Below are positions 31,230-38,699 of a DNA stretch of 44,737 nt, piece after piece. The notes beneath the pieces are model-generated. The model searched no databases. It was not told the DNA's origin and was given only the letters and a program-made list of their open reading frames with translations. Position numbers and translations under genes: made by a program. The DNA is from JAHIZC01 sp043813305 (GTDB lineage Bacteria; Omnitrophota; Gorgyraeia; Gygaellales; Profunditerraquicolaceae): contig JBDRLC010000010.1 in assembly GCA_043813305.1 (NCBI GenBank), positions 1 through 44,737 on the forward strand, given 5' to 3'. The first letter of the stretch is position 1, and every line of letters starts with the position of its first letter.

Positions 31230-32185
31230 CTCAGGACAAATGGTCGGGAGAAGTTTCAGTTGTGACAATCGGTGCGACCAAAGAAGATGGTGGTTCCCGT
31301 GCGCAGACGATTAAAGTCGGAGGAGAGAAGACTCTGCCATTTTTGTTTAAGGAAGGAGAATCACTTAATAGGCCGCAGATCGCCCATGAGATCTGGGACA
31401 TTAAGCCCACAGATTGGCCGAAGGAGTTATCAGATTCTTATGCCCAGGCATTAAACGATCCCTTGGTTTGGGCAGATAAATGCGTAAGAGAGTATAAAGC
31501 TCGATTGCTCTGTATCAGATTGCAGGGCGCTCATCCTGATTTCGGAAACAGGAGTGTTGATCAGGAAGCAGGGCTTGTTAAGGAGCTATTGAAGAAGGTG
31601 GGTGTTCCTTTAATAATTTTAGGTTGCGGGGATGACGCTAAAGACAATCAGGTCTTACCGGCTTGCTCTGAAGCAGCTAAGGGAGAGCGTTGTCTTATAG
31701 GTAGCGCAGTACAGGATAACTATAAGACGATCGTAGCTTCTGTGTTGGCTGATGGACACAATCTTATAGCAGAGTCTCCCATAGATATAAATATTGCTAA
31801 ACAATTAAATATTTTAGTTTCAGATATGGGTCTTCCTTTGGATCGTATTGTAATCAACCCTACCATTGGCGCCTTAGGATATGGGCTTGAATACGCCTAT
31901 TCGATTATGGAGCGTTCAAGACTAGCGGCATTGGCAGGTGATAAGACAGTGGGTTGTCCTTTTATTGGCTTGATCGGACAGGAGGCTTGGCGTGCCAAAG
32001 AAGCTAAAGCCTCGACAGAGGAATTTCCTTCTTGGGGTCCGGCACCCGAAAGGGGTATAGTCTGGGAGGCAGTAACCGCAACCGCGCTTCTGCAGGCAGG
32101 CGCCGATATATTAGTGATGCGTCATCCGAAAGCAATAGAAAAAGTAAATAAATACATTGGTGAAATTATAAATACAAAGGAGTGA
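31214..32185 (+). CDS. acsD: Corrinoid/iron-sulfur protein small subunit (acetyl-CoA synthase complex delta)
   Basis: 323 residues, TIM-barrel partner of AcsC. Typical stretches are VVTIGATKEDGGSRAQTIKVGGE, NRPQIAHEIWDIKP, CIRLQGAHPDFGNRSVDQEAGLVKELLKKVGVPLIILGCGDD, INPTIGALGYGLEYAYSIMER and a late PSWGPAPERGIVWEAVTATALLQAGADILVMRHP. It forms the heterodimer with AcsC that holds the cobamide. The ATG lies after TTAGGAGGAAAG, inside the end of the cooC-like gene. acsE follows after 4 bases. Confidence 0.95.
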   Translation: MAMQLAQDKWSGEVSVVTIGATKEDGGSRAQTIKVGGEKTLPFLFKEGESLNRPQIAHEIWDIKPTDWPKELSDSYAQALNDPLVWADKCVREYKARLLCIRLQGAHPDFGNRSVDQEAGLVKELLKKVGVPLIILGCGDDAKDNQVLPACSEAAKGERCLIGSAVQDNYKTIVASVLADGHNLIAESPIDINIAKQLNILVSDMGLPLDRIVINPTIGALGYGLEYAYSIMERSRLAALAGDKTVGCPFIGLIGQEAWRAKEAKASTEEFPSWGPAPERGIVWEAVTATALLQAGADILVMRHPKAIEKVNKYIGEIINTKE

Positions 32186-32189
32186 CTTA

Positions 32190-32978
32190 ATGTTTATCAT
32201 CGGCGAATTAATCAATGGTATGTATCAGGATATCGGCAAAGCGATAAAAGAGAAAGATAAAACTGTGATACAGAATTGTGCAAAAGAGCAGATCGAGGGA
32301 GGAGCAGATGCCCTTGATGTAAATTGTGGGCCTGCCTCCAGCGATCCGATATCGGATATTCAGTGGCTCGTAGAAACTATCCAGGAAGTAACTGATAGGC
32401 CCTTGGCTTTAGATTCCAGTAAACCAAAAGTTATTGAATCAGGTTTAAAAGTGACAAAGAATAAGGTAATCATAAACTCTACGACTGCAGATAACGAAAA
32501 ATTAGAGGTTTTAGTACCTTTGGCTAAACAATATAATGCAAAGCTAATCGGGTTGACTATAAGTACAAAAGGTATCCCTCAGAATAAGGATCAGCGCTTG
32601 GAATTAGCGGCGATGATCGTATCTTTTTGCACGGAACAAGGATTCCCCGTCGAGGATCTTTACCTTGATCCGATCGTCCTGCCGGTGAATGTAGCCCAGC
32701 CGCAGATGAAAGATATCCTGGATTCCATACATGAGTTTAAGATTATCTCAGAGCCTCAGCCAAAGACAATTGTAGGATTAAGCAACGTATCACAAGGTAC
32801 CTGTGCAAGAAGCCTGGTTAACCGTACCTTTATGACCATGGCAATAGCCTTTGGATTAGATGCAGCAATACTTGACCCTAAAGACAAAGACCTGGTAGAT
32901 GCCGCGATTACTTCGGAGTTGATCTTAAATAAACATATTTACTGCGATTCGTTTTTAAACGCCTATAGGAAAAAGTGA
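32190..32978 (+). CDS. acsE: 5-methyltetrahydrofolate:corrinoid/iron-sulfur protein methyltransferase
   Basis: 262 residues, pterin-binding TIM barrel of the methyl-H4folate type (MeTr). Visible: GELINGMY at the start, GGADALDVNCGPASSDPISDIQWL (pterin-site Asp/Asn), LALDSSKP, VIINSTTAD and VGLSNVSQGTCARSLVNRTFM. It moves the methyl group from CH3-H4folate to Co(I) of AcsCD. AAGGAG lies 7 bases before the ATG. It overlaps dgkA by 4 bases (GTGA). This is the last recognisable Wood-Ljungdahl gene here. Confidence 0.95.
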   Translation: MFIIGELINGMYQDIGKAIKEKDKTVIQNCAKEQIEGGADALDVNCGPASSDPISDIQWLVETIQEVTDRPLALDSSKPKVIESGLKVTKNKVIINSTTADNEKLEVLVPLAKQYNAKLIGLTISTKGIPQNKDQRLELAAMIVSFCTEQGFPVEDLYLDPIVLPVNVAQPQMKDILDSIHEFKIISEPQPKTIVGLSNVSQGTCARSLVNRTFMTMAIAFGLDAAILDPKDKDLVDAAITSELILNKHIYCDSFLNAYRKK

Positions 32979-33361
32979 TAGAAAGGCAAAGAGTTTTCAG
33001 GCATATTTTTAAAATCCATAGCCTGATTGAGAGTTTTAAAATAGCGGGCTTAGGGATTTATTATCTTTTCGTATACCATAGGAATATGCGTATCATCTTT
33101 TTATTGGGCATATTATCATTTCTTACCGGATTATTACTAGAATTAAAAGGCATGGAGTTGGTGATTTTATGCATTACTATAACTTTGGTATTTATGGCGG
33201 AGATCTTTAATACCGCGATTGAAATGTTGATGAATATGTTGACTACTAAGTACCGTACGAGAATAAAATTAGTTAAGGATATCGCCGCAGCGGTGGTTTT
33301 ATTAACTGCCTTAAATTCATTGGCAGTCGGTTATATGCTGTTCGTAAAAAAAATATTCTGA
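32975..33361 (+). CDS. dgkA: Diacylglycerol/undecaprenol kinase, DgkA family
   Basis: 128 residues from GTG 32975. Three transmembrane helices and the DgkA signature, here as VFMAEIFNTAIEMLMNML, followed by VKDIAAAVVLLTALNSLAVGYMLF. The enzyme phosphorylates diacylglycerol or undecaprenol at the inner membrane, for lipid or murein-carrier recycling. It is coupled to acsE by a 4-base overlap. The functional link to the acs block is not obvious. A repeat insertion follows downstream. Confidence 0.9.
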   Translation: MIERQRVFRHIFKIHSLIESFKIAGLGIYYLFVYHRNMRIIFLLGILSFLTGLLLELKGMELVILCITITLVFMAEIFNTAIEMLMNMLTTKYRTRIKLVKDIAAAVVLLTALNSLAVGYMLFVKKIF

Positions 33362-33373
33362 TTAGTGAAGGCA

Positions 33374-33488
33374 TAAGTTATGCTTGCCTGCCCTGACTGC
33401 CGTCAGGCAGGCGGTAGGCAGGCGTTCCGTAATCCATCGATAAACTCAGAATTACGTCCTTCGACTTCTCTCAGGACGTAAGTTATGC
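33374..33488. repeat. Short palindromic insertion flanked by 10-base direct repeats
   Basis: TAAGTTATGC occurs at 33374-33383 and again at 33479-33488. Between them (95 bases) lie a GC-rich palindromic stretch (GCCTGCC near 33385 and GGCAGGC near 33403, with more GGCAGGC at 33417) and a hairpin with arms TACGTCCT (33453-33460) and AGGACGTA (33473-33480). It looks like a small non-coding insertion with target duplication between dgkA and the response-regulator gene. Confidence 0.6.
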
Positions 33489-33511
33489 GCTCATTGAAAA
33501 AGGAGGTTGCG

Positions 33512-33880
33512 ATGAATAGGATTCTAGTTGTGGATGATGAACAGGGGATCAGGGATTTAATCAAAGAGAAATTAGAGAAGAGTAAGTACAAGGTGATTGC
33601 AGTTTCATCTGGCCAGGAGGCCTTGGCTATCTATAAGACTAAACGCCCTGATCTGATTATGCTGGATATTGCCATGCCGGGAATAGACGGTTATCAAACT
33701 GCTACAGAATTAAGAAAAGACCCTAAGATTCAAGATGTGCCGATTCTATTTTTAACCGGTAAGGATATTCAAGAAGATAGCATCGTTGAGCATTGCAAGG
33801 GGATTGAAAATTGCGGTTACGTCCCCAAAATCTTCACTTTAGAGCAGTTATTAGATAAGATCAAAGAAATCATCGGTTAA
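33512..33880 (+). CDS. Receiver-only response regulator (CheY-like)
   Basis: 122 residues from ATG 33512, chosen because AGGAGG sits 5 bases before it. The ORF extends further upstream only into the repeat. Acidic pocket D8/D9, phosphoacceptor D52 in LIMLDIAMPG, T82 in LFLTGKD and the late Lys in YVPKIF are all present. There is no output domain, so it probably works by protein-protein contact. No histidine kinase lies in the window. The PAS-GGDEF-HD-GYP protein 2 kb downstream is a possible but unproven partner. Confidence 0.9.
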   Translation: MNRILVVDDEQGIRDLIKEKLEKSKYKVIAVSSGQEALAIYKTKRPDLIMLDIAMPGIDGYQTATELRKDPKIQDVPILFLTGKDIQEDSIVEHCKGIENCGYVPKIFTLEQLLDKIKEIIG

Positions 33881-33885
33881 TTTTT

Positions 33886-33959
33886 GGCGGCGTAACTCAA
33901 CCTGGCAGAGTAGCCGGCTCATACCCGGTATGTCACTGGTTCAAATCCAGTCGCCGCCA
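33886..33959 (+). tRNA. tRNA-Met (anticodon CAT)
   Basis: A full cloverleaf: acceptor GGCGGCG (33886-33892) with CGCCGCC (33952-33958) and discriminator A, D arm ACTC/GAGT, anticodon stem GCCGG/CCGGT with loop CTCATAC, T arm ACTGG/CCAGT with loop TTCAAAT. The anticodon is CAT. The GGCGGCG acceptor and ACCCGG anticodon side resemble bacterial elongator tRNA-Met rather than tRNA-Ile2, although a lysidine-modified Ile tRNA cannot be fully excluded by eye (tilS is in this window). CCA is not encoded. Confidence 0.92.
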
Positions 33960-34054
33960 TAAAGTAAACTGGTTCTCCCGACCAACTATGTCATAGCAGT
34001 CGGGACTGCGCCAGAGGTAAGAGTGCGCAGCGGCTTGAAATCCAGTCGCCGCCA
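33943..34054 (+). repeat. Duplicated tRNA 3' tail (possible attachment site)
   Basis: The last 17 bases of the tRNA gene (AAATCCAGTCGCCGCCA, 33943-33959) recur exactly at 34038-34054. The second copy is followed by CCA and a T-run. Between them are two hairpins (TCCCGAC 33976-33982 with GTCGGGA 33999-34005; CTGCGC 34006-34011 with GCGCAG 34025-34030) but no cloverleaf. Such tail duplication is what tRNA-targeting integrases leave, though only 95 bases separate the copies. Confidence 0.7.
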
Positions 34055-34076
34055 CCATTTTTTATCTGCGATGCAA

Positions 34077-34454
34077 ATGAAGAAGACCATAGTATTGTTA
34101 TTATCTCTGGGGTTGGTAGGATGCGCTTCGGCAGGAGTAATAAATAATGCGATGAATTATATCTACTATAAAGATGGGGTAGATAAGAAGGAGGCTTCCT
34201 ATATCAGCCAGAAAAGGTGCCTGGAGGATAGCCGCTGCCGCAGAAACTGTGTTGTCTGCTCAGTTCGCGTAGCAGAAGATGAATTAACAGGCACAGGAGT
34301 CTGGAGGGCGGTGATGGACCCTAAGATCATAAGTAATATCTTTATTCATAAGTGCGTATTTACTATAGATAAAGAAACAGGTAAATTATTCGCATTCGAA
34401 TTAATCAAGAATCAGAGACCTTCTTTCCAGAAGGCTAACGATGTGGAGAATTAG
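34077..34454 (+). CDS. Small cysteine-rich lipoprotein
   Basis: 125 residues from ATG 34077 (an ATG at 34071 is also possible). The ORF extends upstream only into the duplicated tRNA tail. Signal peptide with lipobox LVGC at about residues 13-16. The mature part has a cluster of cysteines (CLEDSRCRRNCVVCSVRV) and a second part GVWRAVMDPKIISNIFIHKCVFTIDKETGKLFAFELIK. Likely periplasmic. No known family recognised. It overlaps the next gene by 14 bases. No strong ribosome site. Confidence 0.65.
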   Translation: MKKTIVLLLSLGLVGCASAGVINNAMNYIYYKDGVDKKEASYISQKRCLEDSRCRRNCVVCSVRVAEDELTGTGVWRAVMDPKIISNIFIHKCVFTIDKETGKLFAFELIKNQRPSFQKANDVEN

Positions 34455-34965
34455 TTCGATCAATCGGGCTATATTTTTGAGCATTGCCCTCTTAATATGG
34501 ATGGTTAATACTCATTCTTACGCCGGATTAAGGAAGTATGATACGAGTATTGGATGGGAGGAGTGGCATAAGGGGGTAAGCGGCTACTTATTCAAAGTTG
34601 AAAAAATACTCGAGAGATTCGAACAAAGCAGAGATGAGGCCAAGGGTTTATCCGTTTCCGTATTAAAAGAACTCGAAAGAGTAAATCCTCCCACTGAATT
34701 TCTCAATTATCATAGCAAGATAATTGAGGCTTATAAACTGCGCAGGGAATCGAGTGATGCTCTTTTTAAGGGAGATAGCGTTACCGCCCAGATTTACGAC
34801 CGGAAGGCGATTGATTACGATATTAAATCAATGGAAGAACTTAAGCAGATATATTCCAGCCATAATGCCCCGAGAAGTTTGATCATAGAGCTGGATTTTA
34901 CTATCTCGATTCTCAAGCGGCTATTAGCAAGTAAGCAGGATCAGGAAAGCCTAAAGGAAATATGA
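34441..34965 (+). CDS. Exported helical protein of unknown function
   Basis: 174 residues. N-terminal signal peptide (hydrophobic 9-24, probable cleavage after HSYA), then an all-helical mature part with long amphipathic helices (GYLFKVEKILERFEQSRDEAKGLSVSVLKELERV, FLNYHSKIIEAYKLRRESSDALFKGD). No catalytic motif. Overlaps both neighbours (14 and 4 bases), so three small exported proteins form one operon. Function unknown. Confidence 0.65.
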   Translation: MWRISSINRAIFLSIALLIWMVNTHSYAGLRKYDTSIGWEEWHKGVSGYLFKVEKILERFEQSRDEAKGLSVSVLKELERVNPPTEFLNYHSKIIEAYKLRRESSDALFKGDSVTAQIYDRKAIDYDIKSMEELKQIYSSHNAPRSLIIELDFTISILKRLLASKQDQESLKEI

Positions 34966-35477
34966 CGGAGAAAAGAACTTTAGCGTGCCTGTTCATGGTA
35001 TTATTAATGATGTTGTTAGTTATTAATCATGCAGTGGCTAAAGAAGAGAAAAAAAATCCCAATTCATTTTCTCTATATCAGTCAGAGTATTATTCGTTAA
35101 AATACCCCCGAGCCTGGGAGGTTAGGAAGGGTATAGCTCATACTGAGTTTAATCTCTCTGACGGGAAATCCGGGTTGATAGTTTTTGCTTTTAAAGTCTC
35201 TCTGACTACACAAGATTATACAGAGGCATTAGTTAATAAATTCGGAAGGCAAGCGTTAATCAGTTCTGAAATTTCCGTTCTTGATCATTATCCGGCTCCG
35301 CAGTTAACCTATCTTCGGGCGGACGAAAAAGAAACTTATAAATTATTGAGAATCTATACGGTGGAGGAAGGTATTTTATATGATTTGGTATTTACTTTTA
35401 AAGAATATGAATTCAGGCAATATCGCGGCATAATTAACAAAATCATCAATTCTTTTAGAATAAAGACGGTTTCATAG
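34962..35477 (+). CDS. Exported PsbP/Mog1-like fold protein
   Basis: 171 residues. Signal peptide to about residue 27 (NHAVA-K), then a domain with the pattern SEYYSLKYPRAWEVRKGIAHTEFNLSDGKSGLIVFAF...ALVNKF...GILYDLVFTFKEYEFRQYRGIINKIINSFRI. The 'YSLKYPxxWEV...F..I..SF' frame is shared by many small PsbP/Mog1-like exported proteins of unknown role. It overlaps the previous gene by 4 bases (ATGA). Confidence 0.65.
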   Translation: MTEKRTLACLFMVLLMMLLVINHAVAKEEKKNPNSFSLYQSEYYSLKYPRAWEVRKGIAHTEFNLSDGKSGLIVFAFKVSLTTQDYTEALVNKFGRQALISSEISVLDHYPAPQLTYLRADEKETYKLLRIYTVEEGILYDLVFTFKEYEFRQYRGIINKIINSFRIKTVS

Positions 35478-35507
35478 AATTTTTTTGTATCGGAAAGGGG
35501 ATTAAGC

Positions 35508-35930
35508 ATGAATGCTTTTCTTTGGGCAGTAATCGCTGCGATGATCTGGGGGGTCGTGCCCTTGATCGAAAAAACCGGTTTAGCAAAAGCAGAGCCTATG
35601 CCTGGCCTATTTTACAGAAGTCTCGGAGTATTAATTGGGCTTCTGCTCTTAGGTTTGTTTATGGTTAAGCCGCAAGAGATTAAATCACTAGATCCCCGCT
35701 CAATCGGTTTTCTGGTCCTAGGCGGTTTCCTGGCGAGTATTGTGGCTCAGTTTTGCTTTTATAATAGTTTAAAATTTGGTGAAGTTTCAAGGGTCGTTCC
35801 GATTGCAGGAAGTTTTCCTATGATTACTTTCATCTTAGGAGTTTTATTTTTTGGCGAATCTTTCACATTTCTGAAAGCTTCCGGTGTTGTCTTGATTGTT
35901 TTAGGGATTTGGGCGCTTAAGATAGGCTAA
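35508..35930 (+). CDS. Half-size EamA/DMT transporter
   Basis: 140 residues with four to five transmembrane helices, a single EamA repeat: WAVIAAMIWGVVPLIEKTGL, LFYRSLGVLIGLLLLGLF, FLVLGGFLASIVAQFCFYNSLKFGEVSRVVPIAGSFPMITFILGVLFFGESFTFLKASGVVLIVLGIWAL. Full DMT exporters have two such repeats, so this one must dimerise like EmrE-type small transporters. Substrate unknown. Confidence 0.85.
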   Translation: MNAFLWAVIAAMIWGVVPLIEKTGLAKAEPMPGLFYRSLGVLIGLLLLGLFMVKPQEIKSLDPRSIGFLVLGGFLASIVAQFCFYNSLKFGEVSRVVPIAGSFPMITFILGVLFFGESFTFLKASGVVLIVLGIWALKIG

Positions 35931-36022
35931 ACTGGTTAGAAAGCGTTTTCGAATTTGAGGCTAGGAGAGATGAAAACTAGCATTATTTATAGTATATTTT
36001 ATAATAGAGGGGTAGGTTTATT

Positions 36023-37672
36023 ATGAGGCAAAATTTGGTCAGATCGAAAAATAATATAAACTATTTAGATGTTTTTAATTTCCTTCCCGAACAGGCCCTG
36101 CTGATTAATCCTAAAGATTATAGAATTATCGATATCAATGATAGTTATCTAAAGACGATAGGAAAAAACAGAAATGAGATCATCGGTAGAAAGTGTTTTG
36201 CAGTAATTCATAAGAGGAACCGTTCTTGCAGGGGGGCGCTAGAAAGCTGCCCGCTCAAAGAAACCCTGAGAACGCATAAGGCTGTTAAGGCTGAACATAT
36301 TCATTACGATAAGAATCATAAACCATACTATATAGAAGTAAACACATCGCTTGTAAAATCCTCTCCCGGAAGAAAAAATATTTTATTACATATCAGTCGC
36401 AGTGTGCCTTTACTTAGTGATCTGAGCAGTTCGATCAGCGCGGCGAGTAAAAAATACCTTAACAAATTAAAGAATTTGACTACAAGAGATGATCTCACCG
36501 GTGTTTATAACTATCATTACTTAATGGAGAGACTGTCTGCAGAGGTTTACAGGGCGAAGAGGTATGATGCCTTATTTTCTGTAGCTCTTATAGACATTGA
36601 TTATTTTAAATCTATCAATGATAACTACGGTTATCAGATTGGAGATATACTTTTAGTGGATTTCGCGCATTTTATCAAGAGACTTTTAAGAAAGAGCGAC
36701 ATTTTGGCCAGATATTCAGGAGAAGAATTTATAATTCTTATGCCTTACGCCGATAAGCTCGACAGTTTATATCTGGCGAATCGGCTGATAGCTAAGATTA
36801 GCGCACATACCTTTAGAATAAAAGGGATGAGGATCAAGGTAAAGATGAGCGTTGGTACGGCGACGCTTTCCGATAATTCCTGGTGTAATACTCATGATAA
36901 GCTTTTGAATGCCGTAGATAAGGCATTACAGAGAGCAAAAGAAGGCGGAGGGAATGTTGCTTTGGCTTTCAGCGATCTGTATAGGAAGAAGCAATTCCCG
37001 GCCCAGAAGAAGAATACCTATGAAGAAATCCATACACTCAAAAGAAAATTGAAAAAACTCTCCAATAGCGTAGATCAGGTAGTCCTGGAATCGATATATG
37101 CCTTCTCTAAATCATTGGCAGCAAGGGACGATTATACCGCTGAACATGCAGAAGATATGGTTTCTCTTGTTTTGAAATTGGGAAATGACTTAGGATTAAG
37201 TAAAGACATGCTCGATATTTTAGAAAAGGGAGCGATGTTACACGATATCGGTAAGATCGGCATAAGCGATGCTATATTAAGGAAGAAATCAAAACTTACT
37301 CCATATGAATACAGGATAATTAAAACCCATTCTAAGATTGGCGCAGAGATTATCCGCGCCATACACTTTTTAAAGGATGTAGTGCCGATTGTTTTACACC
37401 ACCATGAAAGATGGGATGGTAAAGGCTATCCCTCCGGTTTAAAAGAAAGAGAGATACCATTACTCGCCCGTATTGTTTCGATTGCTGATGCCTACCAAGC
37501 ACTGATCTCTGATCGGCCCTATCGCAAGGCCTATTCAAAGAAAGAAGCATTTAAGATCATCAGAGACGAGGCTAATCAATTTTTCGACAAGGATCTGGTT
37601 GATATATTGATCAGGATAGAGAGTAAGAGCAAGAGGAGAAATGCCAGGAAGCACCAATCAGCCCATCCGTAA
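36023..37672 (+). CDS. PAS-GGDEF-HD-GYP protein (cyclic-di-GMP turnover)
   Basis: 549 residues, no membrane helix. PAS domain (about 18-125) with C58, C69 and C76, then GGDEF (about 150-315) and HD-GYP (about 345-540). The cyclase signature is SGEEF (232-236), with the first Gly replaced by Ser. The product-inhibition I-site RxxD is intact (R223-D226), 5 residues upstream. HD-GYP residues are intact: HDIGKIGISD (407-416), HHHERWDGKGYPSG. It can therefore likely degrade c-di-GMP and may also make or sense it. A TATAAT (36000-36005) lies upstream without a clear -35. It overlaps tilS by 32 bases. Confidence 0.93.
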   Translation: MRQNLVRSKNNINYLDVFNFLPEQALLINPKDYRIIDINDSYLKTIGKNRNEIIGRKCFAVIHKRNRSCRGALESCPLKETLRTHKAVKAEHIHYDKNHKPYYIEVNTSLVKSSPGRKNILLHISRSVPLLSDLSSSISAASKKYLNKLKNLTTRDDLTGVYNYHYLMERLSAEVYRAKRYDALFSVALIDIDYFKSINDNYGYQIGDILLVDFAHFIKRLLRKSDILARYSGEEFIILMPYADKLDSLYLANRLIAKISAHTFRIKGMRIKVKMSVGTATLSDNSWCNTHDKLLNAVDKALQRAKEGGGNVALAFSDLYRKKQFPAQKKNTYEEIHTLKRKLKKLSNSVDQVVLESIYAFSKSLAARDDYTAEHAEDMVSLVLKLGNDLGLSKDMLDILEKGAMLHDIGKIGISDAILRKKSKLTPYEYRIIKTHSKIGAEIIRAIHFLKDVVPIVLHHHERWDGKGYPSGLKEREIPLLARIVSIADAYQALISDRPYRKAYSKKEAFKIIRDEANQFFDKDLVDILIRIESKSKRRNARKHQSAHP

Positions 37673-38633
37673 CAAAATCAAAGAGACTATAAAAAGATAC
37701 GCGCTCCTTAGAAAAGGGGATAAAATAGTGATCGCAGTATCAGGCGGCCCGGATTCGGTAGCGTTGCTTTATTTACTTAATAGCTTCAGGAAAGATTTCA
37801 GGCTGACTTTACATATTGCGCATCTGGATCATAGGTTAAGAAGTAATTCCCTTAAGGATAAAGAATTCGTCGAGAATCTAGCCTGCAAACTTAGCCTGCC
37901 CATAACCTGCGCACAAATTAATCCAAGGGCTTTATCTATAAAGGGTTCACTTGAGGAGATTGCGCGTAACCTTCGCTTGGATTTTCTCTTTAAAGTAGCA
38001 AAGAAGATCAAGGCCGATAAGGTTGCCTTGGGGCATAATCTTGACGACCAGGCAGAGACCGTATTGATGCGTATCTTAAGAGGCACCGGCTTATTCGGCC
38101 TATCCGGGATGCTACCTAAGAGAGAGATATCCGGATGCGAAGTCATCCGTCCCTTGATCGAAACGAAGAGAAAAGAGATAGAGCGTTATTTAAAGAGGAA
38201 GAAGATCAAAGCCCGTATTGATAGAAGCAACTTCCAAGACTTATATTTTAGAAATAGGATTAGAAATCAGTTAATTCCTCTCTTAGAGAATAAATACAAT
38301 AAAAATATTAAAATTATTTTAAGTAATTTGGCTAATATCGCCTCTTATGATTATGATTATTTGATTCGGGCAGCTGTGCGCAAGATGGATAAGTCGCACA
38401 AGAGCATAAGATTAGATAGGTATTCAGGCTTGCATCCTGCCATGCAGAGGCTGGTGTTACGTTTGAATATTGCACGCATTAAAGGGGATACCCGCAGAGT
38501 CACTTTTAAGCATATTCAGGAATTAGAAGATCTGATTTCTAATCGGCCACTAAATTCTATAGTCGACCTGCCTAAAGGCGTATCAGTGGTAAAGAAGAAG
38601 AATTCCTTATCTTTCTACCGCAGAAAAGCTTAA
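37641..38633 (+). CDS. tilS: tRNA(Ile)-lysidine synthase
   Basis: 330 residues. PP-loop motif SGGPDS (34-39), HLDHRLR, LEEIARNLRLDFL, LGHNLDDQAETVLMRILRGTGLFGLSGM and NRIRNQLIPLLE are diagnostic. TilS puts lysidine on C34 of tRNA-Ile(CAT) so that it reads AUA. The protein is of the short type, lacking most of the C-terminal domain of E. coli TilS. It starts inside the end of the GGDEF/HD-GYP gene. Confidence 0.94.
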   Translation: MPGSTNQPIRNKIKETIKRYALLRKGDKIVIAVSGGPDSVALLYLLNSFRKDFRLTLHIAHLDHRLRSNSLKDKEFVENLACKLSLPITCAQINPRALSIKGSLEEIARNLRLDFLFKVAKKIKADKVALGHNLDDQAETVLMRILRGTGLFGLSGMLPKREISGCEVIRPLIETKRKEIERYLKRKKIKARIDRSNFQDLYFRNRIRNQLIPLLENKYNKNIKIILSNLANIASYDYDYLIRAAVRKMDKSHKSIRLDRYSGLHPAMQRLVLRLNIARIKGDTRRVTFKHIQELEDLISNRPLNSIVDLPKGVSVVKKKNSLSFYRRKA

Positions 38634-38640
38634 TAAATTC

Positions 38641-38669
38641 TTGATTTTTCAACTAGTTACGTATATAAT
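38641..38669 (+). promoter_or_regulatory. Sigma70-type promoter upstream of ftsH
   Basis: TTGATT (38641-38646), a 17-base spacer and perfect TATAAT (38664-38669), 31 bases before the ftsH ATG, in the gap after tilS. The ribosome site is GAGGAAGGAAGGAAGG. It would drive ftsH and probably the folP-cdaA-pdxJ-acpS-nnrD run. Confidence 0.65.
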
Positions 38670-38699
38670 AAAATTTTTAGAGGAAGGAAGGAAGGAATA

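Noticed and set aside
31272..31454. 60-residue frame inside acsD
   Set aside because: Alternate-frame shadow of a strongly conserved gene.
33485..33511. Upstream extension of the response regulator frame (MRSLKKEVA)
   Set aside because: It lies in the repeat; AGGAGG is spaced for ATG 33512, which gives the usual CheY-like start.
33961..34057. Second tRNA gene in tandem
   Set aside because: Only the 3' acceptor strand and part of the T arm are present; no 5' acceptor, D arm or anticodon arm can be folded.
34023..34076. Upstream extension of the Cys-rich lipoprotein
   Set aside because: These codons are the duplicated tRNA tail; starting at 34077 (or 34071) gives a normal lipoprotein signal peptide.
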